NCBI GenBank assembly: GCA_014874455.1
Contig: JADBJL010000023.1
Span: forward strand, 38,104 to 102,103
Direction: 5' to 3'
From: Thermomicrobiaceae bacterium
GTDB taxonomy: Bacteria > Chloroflexota > Chloroflexia > Thermomicrobiales > Thermomicrobiaceae
Length of the DNA stretch: 64,000 nt
Part shown: positions 19,807-30,142 of the stretch, piece after piece
Layout of the letters: the number at the start of each line of letters is the position of its first letter
Position numbering within the stretch: the first letter of the stretch is position 1
Made by a program: the position numbers and the translations under genes
The notes under the pieces: model-generated
Told to the model about the DNA's origin: nothing
The model's input: the letters and a program-made list of their open reading frames with translations, nothing else
The model's database searches: none

Positions 19807-20403
19807 ATGGTTCTAGAGCATCTGCTCGCCGACGAGCGGGCCCGGCCCGTGCTCGACCGGCTCCACGCGCTGGATCAGGCGCAGCGCCAGGCCGGGCTCC
19901 CGCCCGGGCAGCGGATTCGCAGCGTCACGCCATCGACCGGGGCGTTTCTCTACGCCACAGCCCTCGCGCTGCGGCCGGCCAGGGTCTTCGAGATGGGCTC
20001 GTCTGTCGGCTACTCGACGATCTGGCTGGCGCTGGCCGCCCGCGAGTACGGTGGCCGGGTGATCGGGAGCGAGCTGCGACCCGAGCGGGTCGAGGAGGCG
20101 AACCGCCACCTCCGCGAGGCTGGCCTCGATGCTGTGGCCGAGATCCGTGAGGGCGACGCGGCCGCGATCGCGCAGGCGCTCGACGGGCTGGGCCTGGTCT
20201 TCATCGATGCGGAGAAGGACGACTACACGCGCCTGTTCCAGGCTGTGATCGACCACGTCCTGCCCGGTGGGCTCCTCCTCACCGACAACGTGGTCTCGCA
20301 CGACTGCTCCGACTACCTCGCCTTCCTGCGCCAGCGGCGCGACGTGACCACGGTCACGCTGCCTTTCGAGCGAGGGATCGAGTGGACGGTCAAGCGGTGG
20401 TGA
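19807..20403 (+). CDS. O-methyltransferase (SAM-dependent)
   Basis: FEMGSSVGYSTIWLALA; GSELRPERVEEANRHL; LVFIDAEKDDYTRLF; LLLTDNV. Confidence 0.9.
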   Translation: MVLEHLLADERARPVLDRLHALDQAQRQAGLPPGQRIRSVTPSTGAFLYATALALRPARVFEMGSSVGYSTIWLALAAREYGGRVIGSELRPERVEEANRHLREAGLDAVAEIREGDAAAIAQALDGLGLVFIDAEKDDYTRLFQAVIDHVLPGGLLLTDNVVSHDCSDYLAFLRQRRDVTTVTLPFERGIEWTVKRW

Positions 20404-20519
20404 GCGCACCCTTCGGTTGCCGGCGAGATCCCGGCCGGTCTGCCCCGGGGACGCCACTCCCTACAGGGTCAAGCTCCTCTCGGCTATGCGCTTCTGGCGG
20501 AGCGAGCGACAAGAGGGGG

Positions 20520-21122
20520 CTATGAGCGCAGACCGAGCCGCTGGAGTTCGCGCTCGAGTTCCTGGCGACTGAGCGGCCCCAACCACGACTTGACGATCTT
20601 CCCCTCACGGTCGATCAGGTAGCTCTGGGGAATGCCCAGGACGCCCCAGCGCTGGCTCACTGCGCCGTCCTGGTCGAGGGCGAAGAGCCAGGTGAGCTGG
20701 TACTCATCGACGAAGGCGCGCACCTCCGGCTCCGGCTCGAGCTGGTTCACGCCGATGGCGACGAAGCCGGTGTCCTGGTAGGCGCGATAGACATGCTCGA
20801 TCTCCGGCATCTCGGCCCGGCAGGGCCCGCACCAGCTCGCCCAGAAGTTGACTAGCACGACCTGGCCGCGGTAGTCGGAGAGCCGGACGTCCCCGCCGCC
20901 GAGCCTTGGCAGCGTGAAGTCCGGGGCCGGAGCGCCTACCTGGATCGCCTGGCCGACCAGGCGTGGCTGAGGGGTATTCGCCCGCTCGAGGTACCAGCGG
21001 AGGAGGTAGACGCCGCTGACCAGCGCGGTGGCCAAGGCGACGTTGAGCAGCAAGATCAGCCAGATCGGGCGATGGCGCTTCCCCGGTGCTGACGTTGGTG
21101 GCTCGTGCTCGGCTGGCATCAC
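20520..21122 (-). CDS. TlpA/ResA-family thiol-disulfide oxidoreductase
   Basis: N-terminal TM anchor; VLVNFWASWCGPCRAEMPEIEHVY; GIPQSYLIDREGKI. Confidence 0.92.
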   Translation of the reverse strand: MMPAEHEPPTSAPGKRHRPIWLILLLNVALATALVSGVYLLRWYLERANTPQPRLVGQAIQVGAPAPDFTLPRLGGGDVRLSDYRGQVVLVNFWASWCGPCRAEMPEIEHVYRAYQDTGFVAIGVNQLEPEPEVRAFVDEYQLTWLFALDQDGAVSQRWGVLGIPQSYLIDREGKIVKSWLGPLSRQELERELQRLGLRS

Positions 21123-21240
21123 GACCCACTCTCCTGCCGGGTAACTCTCGGTGCTCTGCGCCTAGGCCCGCGTGCGCGGGGTGGAGCGCTCATCCGCCGT
21201 AATGATGCCTGAGCGGGAGAAGGTGGGCCAGGGCCAGCGC

Positions 21241-21726
21241 TCATCCCCACGCCAGCTCCTGGAACGTGCGACCGTAGTAGATGAGTGGATCGTCGCTGGG
21301 GCCGAGTTCGAGCGCGGCGACCTCACCGACGAAGATCGTGTGGTCGCCACCGTCGTAGGCGGCCCAGGGGCGACACTCGATCCAGGCCAGGCAGCCCTCG
21401 ATCAGCGGCGGGCCGAGCGTGCCGATGCGGTGAGGTACTCTGCTGAAGGTCGGATCGGCCAGCGGCGCCCGGCCGGAGAACTGCTCGGCCAGGAACTCCT
21501 GGTCGCGAGCCAGCACGTTGATGACCCACGCCGGTGCTTCGGCGATCAACCCGTGGCTCTGGATCGCGCGGTCGATGCAGATCAACACGAGCGGGGGTTC
21601 GAGCGAGACAGAGCAGAAGGCGGTGACGGTCACGCCGTGGTAGCCGCGCGCGCCGGCCGTCGTGACGACCGTCACGCCACTGGCGAAGCGCGCCATCACG
21701 TCGCGGAAGAGATCTGGATCGACCAC
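21241..21726 (-). CDS. Flavin reductase-like domain protein
   Basis: DLFRDVMARFASGVTVVTTAGARGYHGVTVTAFCSVSLEPPLVLICID; FVGEVAALE. Confidence 0.9.
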   Translation of the reverse strand: MVDPDLFRDVMARFASGVTVVTTAGARGYHGVTVTAFCSVSLEPPLVLICIDRAIQSHGLIAEAPAWVINVLARDQEFLAEQFSGRAPLADPTFSRVPHRIGTLGPPLIEGCLAWIECRPWAAYDGGDHTIFVGEVAALELGPSDDPLIYYGRTFQELAWG

Positions 21727-21994
21727 AGCTCGAGCACCTCTTGACCCAGCGCGGTGCCTTTCGAGATAGAGTATGGACGAGGGCCTGGAGCGGGGCCAGG
21801 GCGAACGCTGCTCGACGAGGCTTCCGTGTTGCGCTGCCCCTGGATATTGGGGGGTGGGCAAGAGCCTGCGCTACGCCATGCGGCGGGTTTCGCCACCAGG
21901 GAGTTGACAGGCGGCGCACTGCTGCCGACAATAGGCTCGCGCGAGCGTTTCACTGCGTGATCGGCGCCTCGCTGGTGCCTGCGGGGAGTATCCG

Positions 21995-22960
21995 GTGACC
22001 ACCCTTATCCAGCCAGTTCCGCCTGGACGCCCGTCCTTTCTCGCTATGCCGCGGCTCGAGCGGCTCGATGAGCTCGAGGCGGATGTCGCGATCCTGGCCG
22101 TGCCCTACGGCGTTCCTTATGATATGGAAGGCTCCCGCTTCGCGTCGGCCCCCGCGCCCTGGGCTATCCGCGAGCAGTCGCTGTGGTTCCGCCGGTACCT
22201 GGGCCACTACGAGGTCGACTTCGGCGGCGACCTCTTCGCCGGTCGCGAGGTGCGCATCGTCGACTGTGGTCAGGTTGCCATGGAGCCCGGGCAGTACCTG
22301 GAGAACATGCGGCGGGTGACCGAGTCGGTGCAGGTGATCCTCCGGCGCGGCGCGGTGCCGATCGTGCTGGGTGGCGACCATGCGGTGCCGATCCCGGTGC
22401 TGCGGGCCTATAAGGACTTCGGCCCCATCTTCGTCGTGCAGATCGATGCCCATCTCGACTGGCGTGACGAGGTGAACGGTGTGCGCGAAGGGCTAAGCAG
22501 CCCGATGCGGCGCGCCTCGGAGATGCCCTGGGTCTGCGGCATGGCCCAGGTCGGCCTGCGGGGGGTGGGCAGCGGCCGGCAACAGGAGTTCGACGATGCC
22601 CGTGCGTACGGGAGCATCCTGATCCCCGCGCGCGAGGTACACCAGCAGGGCATCTCTGCCGTGCTGGAGCGGATCCCGGTGGTCGAGCGCTACTACGTGA
22701 CCTTCGATGCCGATGGGCTTGACCCGGCGATTGCCCCCGGCGTGAACGCGCCAGCACCCGGCGGACTCACGTACTACCAGGCCTTCGACCTGCTGCGCGG
22801 GCTGGCCGAGCGGGGCCGAGTGGTGGGCCTCGACGTCGTGGAAGTCGTGCCGGCACGCGATCCGGCCGGGATCACCAGCCTGCACGCGACCCGGTTGATT
22901 CTCGACTTCATCGGTGTGCTGGCGCATACTGGCCAGATCGGCCGGGAGAAAGCCGGCTGA
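21995..22960 (+). CDS. Agmatinase/arginase (ureohydrolase) family protein
   Basis: VLGGDHAVPIPVL; QIDAHLDWRDE; YVTFDADGLDPAIAPGVNAPAPGGLTY. Confidence 0.9.
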   Translation: MTTLIQPVPPGRPSFLAMPRLERLDELEADVAILAVPYGVPYDMEGSRFASAPAPWAIREQSLWFRRYLGHYEVDFGGDLFAGREVRIVDCGQVAMEPGQYLENMRRVTESVQVILRRGAVPIVLGGDHAVPIPVLRAYKDFGPIFVVQIDAHLDWRDEVNGVREGLSSPMRRASEMPWVCGMAQVGLRGVGSGRQQEFDDARAYGSILIPAREVHQQGISAVLERIPVVERYYVTFDADGLDPAIAPGVNAPAPGGLTYYQAFDLLRGLAERGRVVGLDVVEVVPARDPAGITSLHATRLILDFIGVLAHTGQIGREKAG

Positions 22961-23131
22961 GTATGGCCGGCGAAGGGGATAGGCGGTGATGCCGACGCCC
23001 ACACGCAGACAGTCTTCCGATCGCCGCTCGCCTGTGTCGTTTCCTCCTTCGGCTGTGCCAGCGGAACACCCCCTCAGGAAACATCGCCAGAGCGTGGTGG
23101 GAGCGTCAGCCTGTCACCGGAATCGGAGGTC

Positions 23132-23497
23132 GTGATGCGAGACCGCGAGCGGCTCGGGCCTCTCGAGCCGGCGACACCGGCCATGGCTGGCAAGGTGCTC
23201 GTCACGGGTACGGCCTTCCTGGTGACCGGTGCCGCGTGGGCGCTGATGAGTTATTACCAGTTCGTCGGTGGGAACCGGTCGATCGGGACGATCGATACAC
23301 TGCTGGCGGTGATCCACGTGTTCGCTGGCCTGTTGCTCTACCGCCGGGTGCCGTATAGCGTGCTGCTGGGTCTCGTGGTGGTGCTCCTCGGGCTGGCCGC
23401 GGCGTTCCTGAACGAGTACCTCTTCCTGCTCGTGCCGGATGGGCTGAGCGGCCTGCTCTTGATCCTCGGGTATCGGGAGCCGAGGAGGACAGGATAG
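23132..23497 (+). CDS. Hypothetical membrane protein
   Basis: 121 aa with several hydrophobic segments. Confidence 0.6.
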   Translation: MMRDRERLGPLEPATPAMAGKVLVTGTAFLVTGAAWALMSYYQFVGGNRSIGTIDTLLAVIHVFAGLLLYRRVPYSVLLGLVVVLLGLAAAFLNEYLFLLVPDGLSGLLLILGYREPRRTG

Positions 23498-23705
23498 AGC
23501 TGGGTCTCCGCTGGCCCGAGAGGGGGAAAGGTGCTCGTTCGTCTTCGAAACCTGCTAGAATCGGACAGTTCGCGCCGAAACTCGAACGCCATCCGGCAAC
23601 GATCGGTGATAATGTGTACCGAGCTCGGACGATGGCGAGTCCGAGACCCGCGAGGCCGCGCGTCCAGTGGTCACAGGCGACCGTAGTGCGAGGAGCGATG
23701 GGGCT

Positions 23706-24305
23706 ATGAGCCGACCGATCGACGAACTGGATCTCGCGATCATACGTTTGCTGCAGCAGGACGGCCGCATGCCGAGCGCCGAGATCGCACGCCAGCTTGC
23801 AGTCGCTGAGCGGACAGTGCGGGCCCGGATCAATCGCCTCGTGCAGGATGACGTGATCAAGCTCGTCGCCGTCCTGAACCCGGCGGCGCTCGGCTATGAG
23901 GTGGTGGCTGACATCTTCCTGGAAGTGGAACACACCCGCCTGGAAGAGATCGCCGCTCGTCTCGCCCAGATGCAAGAGGTCAGCTACGTCGGCCTGACGA
24001 CAGGGGAGCGGGACATCAGTGTCCAGGTCTTCGTCCCCTCGATCGATGCGCTCTACCGGTTCATCACCGAGCGGCTGAGCACCATCCCCGGAGTGCTCAA
24101 TACGACGACCTACATCGTACCCCGGGTACTCAAGTGGCTGCACCACTGGACGCTGCCCGACCATCTCCTGACGCAGGAGGCCGCGCGGCCCGCCAGGCGG
24201 CGGCGGGCTGGCCGCGAGCGAGCCGAGCGGGCAGGGGATGGCGGCCGCCAGGACGGAAAGCGACAGCGAAGCCGGAAGACGATGGAGATAGGAGCCGAAT
24301 CATGA
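23706..24305 (+). CDS. Lrp/AsnC-family transcriptional regulator
   Basis: IDELDLAIIRLLQQDGRMPSAEIARQLAVAERTVRARINRLVQDDVI; C-terminal RAM-like domain. Confidence 0.92.
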   Translation: MSRPIDELDLAIIRLLQQDGRMPSAEIARQLAVAERTVRARINRLVQDDVIKLVAVLNPAALGYEVVADIFLEVEHTRLEEIAARLAQMQEVSYVGLTTGERDISVQVFVPSIDALYRFITERLSTIPGVLNTTTYIVPRVLKWLHHWTLPDHLLTQEAARPARRRRAGRERAERAGDGGRQDGKRQRSRKTMEIGAES

Positions 24306-25603
24306 CCGCGACCGCACGGAGCAGCACGCATCAGGCATGGCTGGAGCGGGCGCGTTCGGCGCTCGGTGGTGCGGTCACCAGCTTCAAGCCGCCGGACGAG
24401 CTGGCGATCGTGATCTCGCACGGGCTCGGGAGCCGGATCTACGATGTGGATGGCCGGGAGTACATCGACTACGTGATGGGCTCCGGCCCCCTGATCATCG
24501 GCCATGCGCACCCGGCCGTGGTCGAAGCGGTTTCCCGCCAGGCGGCCCTCGGCTCCACCTTTTACTGGCTGACCGTCCCGGCGATCGAGCTGGCGGAGAA
24601 GATCATCGAGGCGGTGCCCTGCGCCGAGCAGGTGAAGTTCGTGTCCTCCGGTTCAGAGGCGACCTTCCACGCCCTGCGGATCGCTCGCGCTTACACCGGC
24701 AAGCCGAAGATCCTCAAATTCGAAGGTGGCTTTCACGGCGTCAACGATTACGCCATGATGAGCGCCTTGGCCTCGGAGCCCACGCCCTATCCACACCCGA
24801 TCCTCGACTCCGACGGCATCCCTCCCCAGATCGCTGAGACGGTGCTGGTGTCCCGGTGGAACGACCTGGAGCTGACCCAGCGGCTCATCGAGGAGCACGC
24901 GCACGAGCTAGCGGCGGTCATCTGCGAGCCGCTGCAACGCGCGCTCGTTCCGGCACCGGGCTTTCTCCAGGAGTTGCGCCGGCTGACCGAGCAGCACGGC
25001 GTGCTCCTGATCTTCGACGAGATCGTCACCGGCTTCCGGCTGGCCTATGGCGGCGCCCAGGAGCGCTACGGCGTCGTGCCCGACCTGGCCACGTACGGGA
25101 AGGCAGTCAGCGGTGGGTATCCACTGGCGGCCATCGCCGGCAAGGCGGACATCATGGCAGTGACCGATCCCTCCCGCCGCGGTCGTGGCGAACCGGTTGC
25201 CCACCTGAGCGGCACGCTCAATGGCAACCCGGTAGCCGCGGCTGCCGGGCTCGCGACCCTGAGCGTGCTGCGCGAGCCGGGAGTGTACGAGCAGCTCTAT
25301 CGCACCACCGAGCTGCTGAAGTCGGGCCTGCGTGAACTGGCGGCCGAGCGCGGCATTTCGGTGCAGGTGCTGGGCGAGGGCCCGCTCTTCCAGGTACTGT
25401 TCGGGGACGAGGAGCCGAAAGACCATCCGGGCGTGCTGGCGACCGACCGGGCGCGGGCCCGTCGCTTCGGGCTTGCCTGTTTGGAGCGCGGGCTGTTCGT
25501 CAACCCTGGCGAGAAGTTCTACGTCTCGCTCGCTCACTCCACCGAGGACGTGGAGCGCACGCTCGACGTCTTCGAAGCCGCGCTGGATGCCGTCCGCGAC
25601 TGA
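24302..25603 (+). CDS. Class III PLP-dependent aminotransferase (glutamate-1-semialdehyde aminomutase-like)
   Basis: YDVDGREYIDYVMGSGPLIIGHAHPAV; FVSSGSEATFHALRIARAYTGKPKILKFEGGFHG; LIFDEIVTGFRLAYGGAQ; YGKAVSGGYPLAAIAGK; ATGA overlap with Lrp gene. Confidence 0.92.
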   Translation: MTATARSSTHQAWLERARSALGGAVTSFKPPDELAIVISHGLGSRIYDVDGREYIDYVMGSGPLIIGHAHPAVVEAVSRQAALGSTFYWLTVPAIELAEKIIEAVPCAEQVKFVSSGSEATFHALRIARAYTGKPKILKFEGGFHGVNDYAMMSALASEPTPYPHPILDSDGIPPQIAETVLVSRWNDLELTQRLIEEHAHELAAVICEPLQRALVPAPGFLQELRRLTEQHGVLLIFDEIVTGFRLAYGGAQERYGVVPDLATYGKAVSGGYPLAAIAGKADIMAVTDPSRRGRGEPVAHLSGTLNGNPVAAAAGLATLSVLREPGVYEQLYRTTELLKSGLRELAAERGISVQVLGEGPLFQVLFGDEEPKDHPGVLATDRARARRFGLACLERGLFVNPGEKFYVSLAHSTEDVERTLDVFEAALDAVRD

Positions 25604-25746
25604 GGCGCTCGTACTCCCGTTTCGGGTCTGGCCGCGCCTGCCCGCCTGACGCTGGCCTGCCTGACGCGTGACGCGTGGTTCGCCCTCTCGCTGCACCCCC
25701 GCGCCTGCCGTGACACCCTCAGAACTCGAATGAGCCGCTGCCTGGC

Positions 25747-25980
25747 ATGCGGCCTTCCATGCTGTCGGACGTGGTGCGCTGCAGCAGCCGCGTGCCGCAT
25801 CACCGATCTACCTCGGCGCGGCTCGTCGAGGCCAGTGAGCACTTCGTACACGCGTCTAGAGAAGCGAGTGACGCCACCGTTCGTGTTAGCGCCCAGCTCC
25901 GCCGCCTTCAATTGATGGTCGCGGTGAATCTCGTCCTCGTGCTCGGGCTGCTCGCCGCGGTGCTGATCGCGCTGCGGTGA
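25747..25980 (+). CDS. Small hypothetical protein with C-terminal TM helix
   Basis: ...RRLQLMVAVNLVLVLGLLAAVLIALR*; start uncertain. Confidence 0.35.
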   Translation: MRPSMLSDVVRCSSRVPHHRSTSARLVEASEHFVHASREASDATVRVSAQLRRLQLMVAVNLVLVLGLLAAVLIALR

Positions 25981-26105
25981 TGCCGGCTCGCCGGGGCTGG
26001 CGAGCTGATGAGCGATATCGCCTGCCTTGCCCGTCGTTCGGCTGCTCGCTACGCTTGCCCTGCGAGCGCATCTGGTTCACCTGCGGGACAGAACGGAGAG
26101 TTCTC

Positions 26106-27071
26106 ATGCGCGCAGCGCGGTTCTTCGGCCCGGGAGACTTCCGGCTGGTCGAGATCGCGCGCCCGTCGCCCGGCCCGGGCGAGATGCTGCTTCGGGTGCG
26201 GGCGGCCGGACTGTGCCATTCGGATCTCCATCTCATTTATGACGAGCTCGGAGGGTATCCCTTCCCCACACCACTGACGCTCGGCCAAGGCGTCGATCCG
26301 TCGCTGCTCGGGCGACGTTTCGCTGTCTTCGGCCCGGCTGGTTGTGGCCAGTGCGCGTTCTGCCGAACCGAGCGCGACAACCTCTGCACCGAAAGCCAGG
26401 CTATCGGTCTGGAACGGGACGGCGGGTACGCCGAGTTCGTGGTCGTGCCGGCGCACGCGCTGGTGCCGGACGGCGTCGGCGACGCCGAAGCCGCCGTCGC
26501 GACCGATGCCGTGCTGACCTCCTTTCACGCGCTCACACACGTGGCGCGAGTACAACCCGGCGAGACCATCGTCATCATCGGGGCTGGTGGGCTGGGCTTG
26601 AACGCGATCCAGGTCGCCAAATCGCTCGGAGCCTACGTGGTCGCGCTCGACGCCCAGCCGCGCAAGCTGGAGCTGGCGCGCCAGTTCGGGGCCGACCTGG
26701 CGCTCGACAGCCGCGGCGTCGACCCGGAGAAGCCGCTGCTCGACCGGCGGATCGACGTGGTCGGCGACTTCGTGGGCAACGACGCGACGAAGCTGCTGGC
26801 CCAGCGGCTGGTGGGCCGGGGTGGCCGCGTGGTGCTCGTCGGCCTGGGCAGCGTGGGCGGGCCGTTACTCGGCCTGCGGGTCGTTGCGGACGAAGTCGCG
26901 ATCCTGGGCAGCTCCTGGGGCACCCGCGCGGAGCTGGCGACCGTGCTCGACTTGATCGCTCGGGGGATCCTGCGACCGCCGGTCGAGACGCACCCGCTGG
27001 ACGAGATCCTTACCTGGGTGCAGCGGCTGCGCGAGGGAGCGGTCGAGCACCGGGTCGCTCTGGTACCCTGA
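26106..27071 (+). CDS. Zn-type MDR alcohol dehydrogenase-like protein (apparent internal deletion)
   Basis: AAGLCHSDLHLIYDELGG; CGQCAFCRTERDNLC structural-zinc Cys; IIGAGGLGLNAIQVAKSLGA; lacks the GHE segment. Confidence 0.85.
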   Translation: MRAARFFGPGDFRLVEIARPSPGPGEMLLRVRAAGLCHSDLHLIYDELGGYPFPTPLTLGQGVDPSLLGRRFAVFGPAGCGQCAFCRTERDNLCTESQAIGLERDGGYAEFVVVPAHALVPDGVGDAEAAVATDAVLTSFHALTHVARVQPGETIVIIGAGGLGLNAIQVAKSLGAYVVALDAQPRKLELARQFGADLALDSRGVDPEKPLLDRRIDVVGDFVGNDATKLLAQRLVGRGGRVVLVGLGSVGGPLLGLRVVADEVAILGSSWGTRAELATVLDLIARGILRPPVETHPLDEILTWVQRLREGAVEHRVALVP

Positions 27072-27153
27072 GCTGGGCACGGATGGTCGCGGTAGTTCGC
27101 GGTGTGACGGCTCCCTGGGTGGATCGCTTCGCGCGGGAACCAAGGATGGGCAG

Positions 27154-27591
27154 ATGAGCGAAGGAATAAGGGATCTTCGATCACGAGCATACCTCCGGCC
27201 GGGCTTTCTGATGCGACGGGTCGTTAACCCGCTGATCGCGCGCCTGGGGATGGCAACGATACTGGCGGTACGAGGGCGGAAGACCGGCCGCTGGCACACT
27301 GTGCCGGTTCACGTCCTCGAGTACGGCGGTCAGCGGTACCTGCTTGCGCCGCGGGGCGAGACCGACTGGGTGCGTAACCTCCGGGCAGCAGGCGGTGGCG
27401 AGCTGCGCTGGCGGGGCCGGATCGAGCGCTTTCAGGCGGTCGAGGTGCCGGATGCGGAGAAGCCGCCGCTGATCCAGGCGTACCTGCAGCGCTGGGGCGC
27501 GCAGGTGCGGGTACAATTCGTTGCGCTGCCCGACCCTGCTCATCACCCGGTCTTCCGTATCGAGCCGGTCAAGGCCGCGTCGGTATCCTGA
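27154..27591 (+). CDS. Deazaflavin-dependent nitroreductase (DUF385/Ddn-like) family protein
   Basis: LAVRGRKTGRWHTVPVHVLEYGGQRYLLAPRGETDWVRNLRAAGGGELRWRGR. Confidence 0.8.
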   Translation: MSEGIRDLRSRAYLRPGFLMRRVVNPLIARLGMATILAVRGRKTGRWHTVPVHVLEYGGQRYLLAPRGETDWVRNLRAAGGGELRWRGRIERFQAVEVPDAEKPPLIQAYLQRWGAQVRVQFVALPDPAHHPVFRIEPVKAASVS

Positions 27592-27694
27592 TCCGAACTC
27601 GGTGCCGCGCGTTCGCGCCGCTACCCACCGACTCCGGCGTCCGAAGCGGGTAGAGGGTTACCTGGCACATCGGCATGGGAAGAAGGGATGCAGC

Positions 27695-28537
27695 ATGGGC
27701 CGCCGATTCCAGCTCGTGGACGTGTTTCACGATGGGCCGTTTTCCGGTAACCCGCTCGCGGTCGTTCTCGATGCCGAGGGGCTCTCGACCGAGGAGATGC
27801 AGCGGATCGCTCGCTGGCTGAACCTGTCGGAGACGGCGTTCCTCCTGCCGCCGACGACGAGGGCTGCCGACTACCGTGTCCGGATCTTCACGCTGGAGCG
27901 GGAGCTGCCGTTCGCCGGCCACCCGACGCTGGGGAGCTGCCACGCCTGGCTCATGGCTGGCGGCAGGCCGCGGAGCGAGGATGAGATCGTCCAGGAGTGC
28001 GGAGCGGGGCTCGTGCGCATCCGCCGCCGCGAGGGTCTCCTGGCGTTCGCCGCGCCGCCGCTCGTTCGCAGCGGGCCGGTCGATGAGCCCACCCTTCGGA
28101 CGATCGAGATGGTTCTTCGCATCGACCGGTCGCGCATCGTCGATGTCCAGTGGGCCGACAACGGGCCTGGTTGGGTCGCCGTCCTCCTCGCGTCGGCGGA
28201 AGAGGTGCTGGCCCTCGAGCCCCTCAGGCAGTTTCCGAGCCGCGTCGAGATCGGCGTGGTCGGCCCCTACCCAGCAGGTAGCCCCGTCACCTTCGAGCTG
28301 CGCGCGTTCTTCAGCGATCACAAGGGCAGCGTGGTCGAGGATCCGGTCACGGGTAGCCTCAACGCGTCGGTGGCGCAGTGGCTCCTTTCCACGGGTCGTG
28401 CCAGGGCACCGTATGTCGCTTCCCAGGGGACACGTCTCGGTCGCGCTGGCCGGGTCGTGATCGACCAGGATCGCGAGGGCACCGTCTGGGTCGGTGGCAG
28501 GACGACGACGTGCTTCGCTGGCGAATACCTGCTCTAG
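27695..28537 (+). CDS. PhzF-family isomerase
   Basis: FQLVDVFHDGPFSGNPLAVVLDAEGLSTEEMQRIARWLNLSETAFLLPP; ELPFAGHPTLGS; EDPVTGSLNASVAQWL. Confidence 0.92.
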   Translation: MGRRFQLVDVFHDGPFSGNPLAVVLDAEGLSTEEMQRIARWLNLSETAFLLPPTTRAADYRVRIFTLERELPFAGHPTLGSCHAWLMAGGRPRSEDEIVQECGAGLVRIRRREGLLAFAAPPLVRSGPVDEPTLRTIEMVLRIDRSRIVDVQWADNGPGWVAVLLASAEEVLALEPLRQFPSRVEIGVVGPYPAGSPVTFELRAFFSDHKGSVVEDPVTGSLNASVAQWLLSTGRARAPYVASQGTRLGRAGRVVIDQDREGTVWVGGRTTTCFAGEYLL

Positions 28538-28656
28538 GCACCTGGCCTTGCACGGTACGAGGGAAGACCTGGTGGATGGAATCGCTGGTGATGCGAGCAT
28601 GGCGGGCCGACGGTGCCCGGCAGGTACTGGACGTGCGGAAGCAGGAGGCAGCTCGG

Positions 28657-29010
28657 ATGAGACGGGTACGGGTCTGGGCGCTGCTGCTGGCTGGCCTGAC
28701 GGTCGTAGTGCCGATCGGGGTACCGCTCCTGGTACGTGGGACTGGTGATCCAGGGGTGTGGTCGGCTATTGAGTTAGTCCTCATGCTAGGTGTCCCGGGG
28801 GTGCTGGCCGGGTTGCTCCTGGCGCTGAGCGAGGCGCGCTGGGCTCGCTGGAGCGCGCTAGCCCTTTCCCTGCTCTTCTTGTTCGTTGCCCTGGCCACGG
28901 CAGGCTTCCTCGCTGGCTATCTTTACCTGCCCATGGCGCTCGGGCTGGTGATCCTCTCGATCGTTGCGCTCCGGTATGGCCGCACCCGCACGGCTGGCGC
29001 AGGCGCCTGA
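28657..29010 (+). CDS. Hypothetical membrane protein
   Basis: Four hydrophobic segments; start uncertain. Confidence 0.5.
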   Translation: MRRVRVWALLLAGLTVVVPIGVPLLVRGTGDPGVWSAIELVLMLGVPGVLAGLLLALSEARWARWSALALSLLFLFVALATAGFLAGYLYLPMALGLVILSIVALRYGRTRTAGAGA

Positions 29011-29359
29011 CGGGGTTGACCGCTGCCCCGCCGGCTGCTGAGTTGGTCGTGGCGGCGGCCGAACGGCACCCGGCACCCGGGTCGTGGAGCCGACCGCGGC
29101 ATCGCTCCAGAATCGCTGCGCGCCGGCTTCATAGCGCTGGGCCTGGTCGGCCGCAGCGATCATGGACGGCGACGGAGCGCCCCATGCTCGCCTCGGCGTC
29201 CGGCCGCGAGCGTGGCTCGTTTCCCTCATGCTCCCACGGAGATCCTCGCTGCCGGTGAGTGGTGCCCTGAGATGGCTCGTGCCCGCTGGACACAACCGGC
29301 CGGGTTCTGGTAGGCTAGAGAGGCGGCTGTACGTACAGATTCGCAGGGGGACGATCTCG

Positions 29360-30142
29360 ATGACGCCGGCTGTCGCCTTCTTCAATCAGAAGGGTGGGAC
29401 TGCCAAGACGACCAGTACCCTCAACGTCGGGGCCGCCATGGCCGAGCAGGGGCTCCGCGTCCTGGCCTTCGACCTCGATCCCCAGGCCAGCCTGACAATG
29501 GCGCTCGGCATCGACGTCCAATCGCTCCCGCTCTCCGTCTACGACCTGTTGGTCGACGAGACGGTGGCGCTGGCCGAGGTGGCGCAACCCACCCGCATCC
29601 CCGGGTTCGACCTCGTGCCGAGCCATCCGGATCTGGCGGCCGCCGAGCTGGAGCTCCTGAGCGAGCTCGAGCGCGAGCGCAAGCTGAGCCTCAAGCTCCG
29701 GGCCGCCCAGCCGCTCCCGTACGACGTGATCCTGATCGACAGTCCGCCGTCTCTGAACATCCTGAGCATCAACATCCTGGTGGCTGCTGACACGCTGGTG
29801 ATCCCGATCGAGCCGCACCCCCTCTCGCTGATGGTGCTGCGCCGGCTCTTCGAGACCGTCAACCGGGTACGCCGGCTCAACCCGCGGCTCGAGGTGCTGG
29901 GTTTCCTGCCCACGAAAGTTCATCACTCCTCGCGCCTGGCGGCCGACATGCTGGCGACGCTGCGCGAGCAGTTCCCGGAGCTGCCGCTCCTGCCCTCGAT
30001 CCCGCTCTCGGTCAAGGGCGCCGAGTCGGTGGCCGAGCATAGCTCGATCCTGCAGTACCAGCCGCGGTCGCCGCTGGCCGCGGCCTACCGGCAGGCAGCG
30101 GCCGAGATCGCTCGACGCGTAGGGAGCCCCAGCCATGTCTGA
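29360..30142 (+). CDS. parA: ParA-family chromosome partitioning ATPase
   Basis: [61 protein letters not shown]. Confidence 0.92.
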   Translation: MTPAVAFFNQKGGTAKTTSTLNVGAAMAEQGLRVLAFDLDPQASLTMALGIDVQSLPLSVYDLLVDETVALAEVAQPTRIPGFDLVPSHPDLAAAELELLSELERERKLSLKLRAAQPLPYDVILIDSPPSLNILSINILVAADTLVIPIEPHPLSLMVLRRLFETVNRVRRLNPRLEVLGFLPTKVHHSSRLAADMLATLREQFPELPLLPSIPLSVKGAESVAEHSSILQYQPRSPLAAAYRQAAAEIARRVGSPSHV

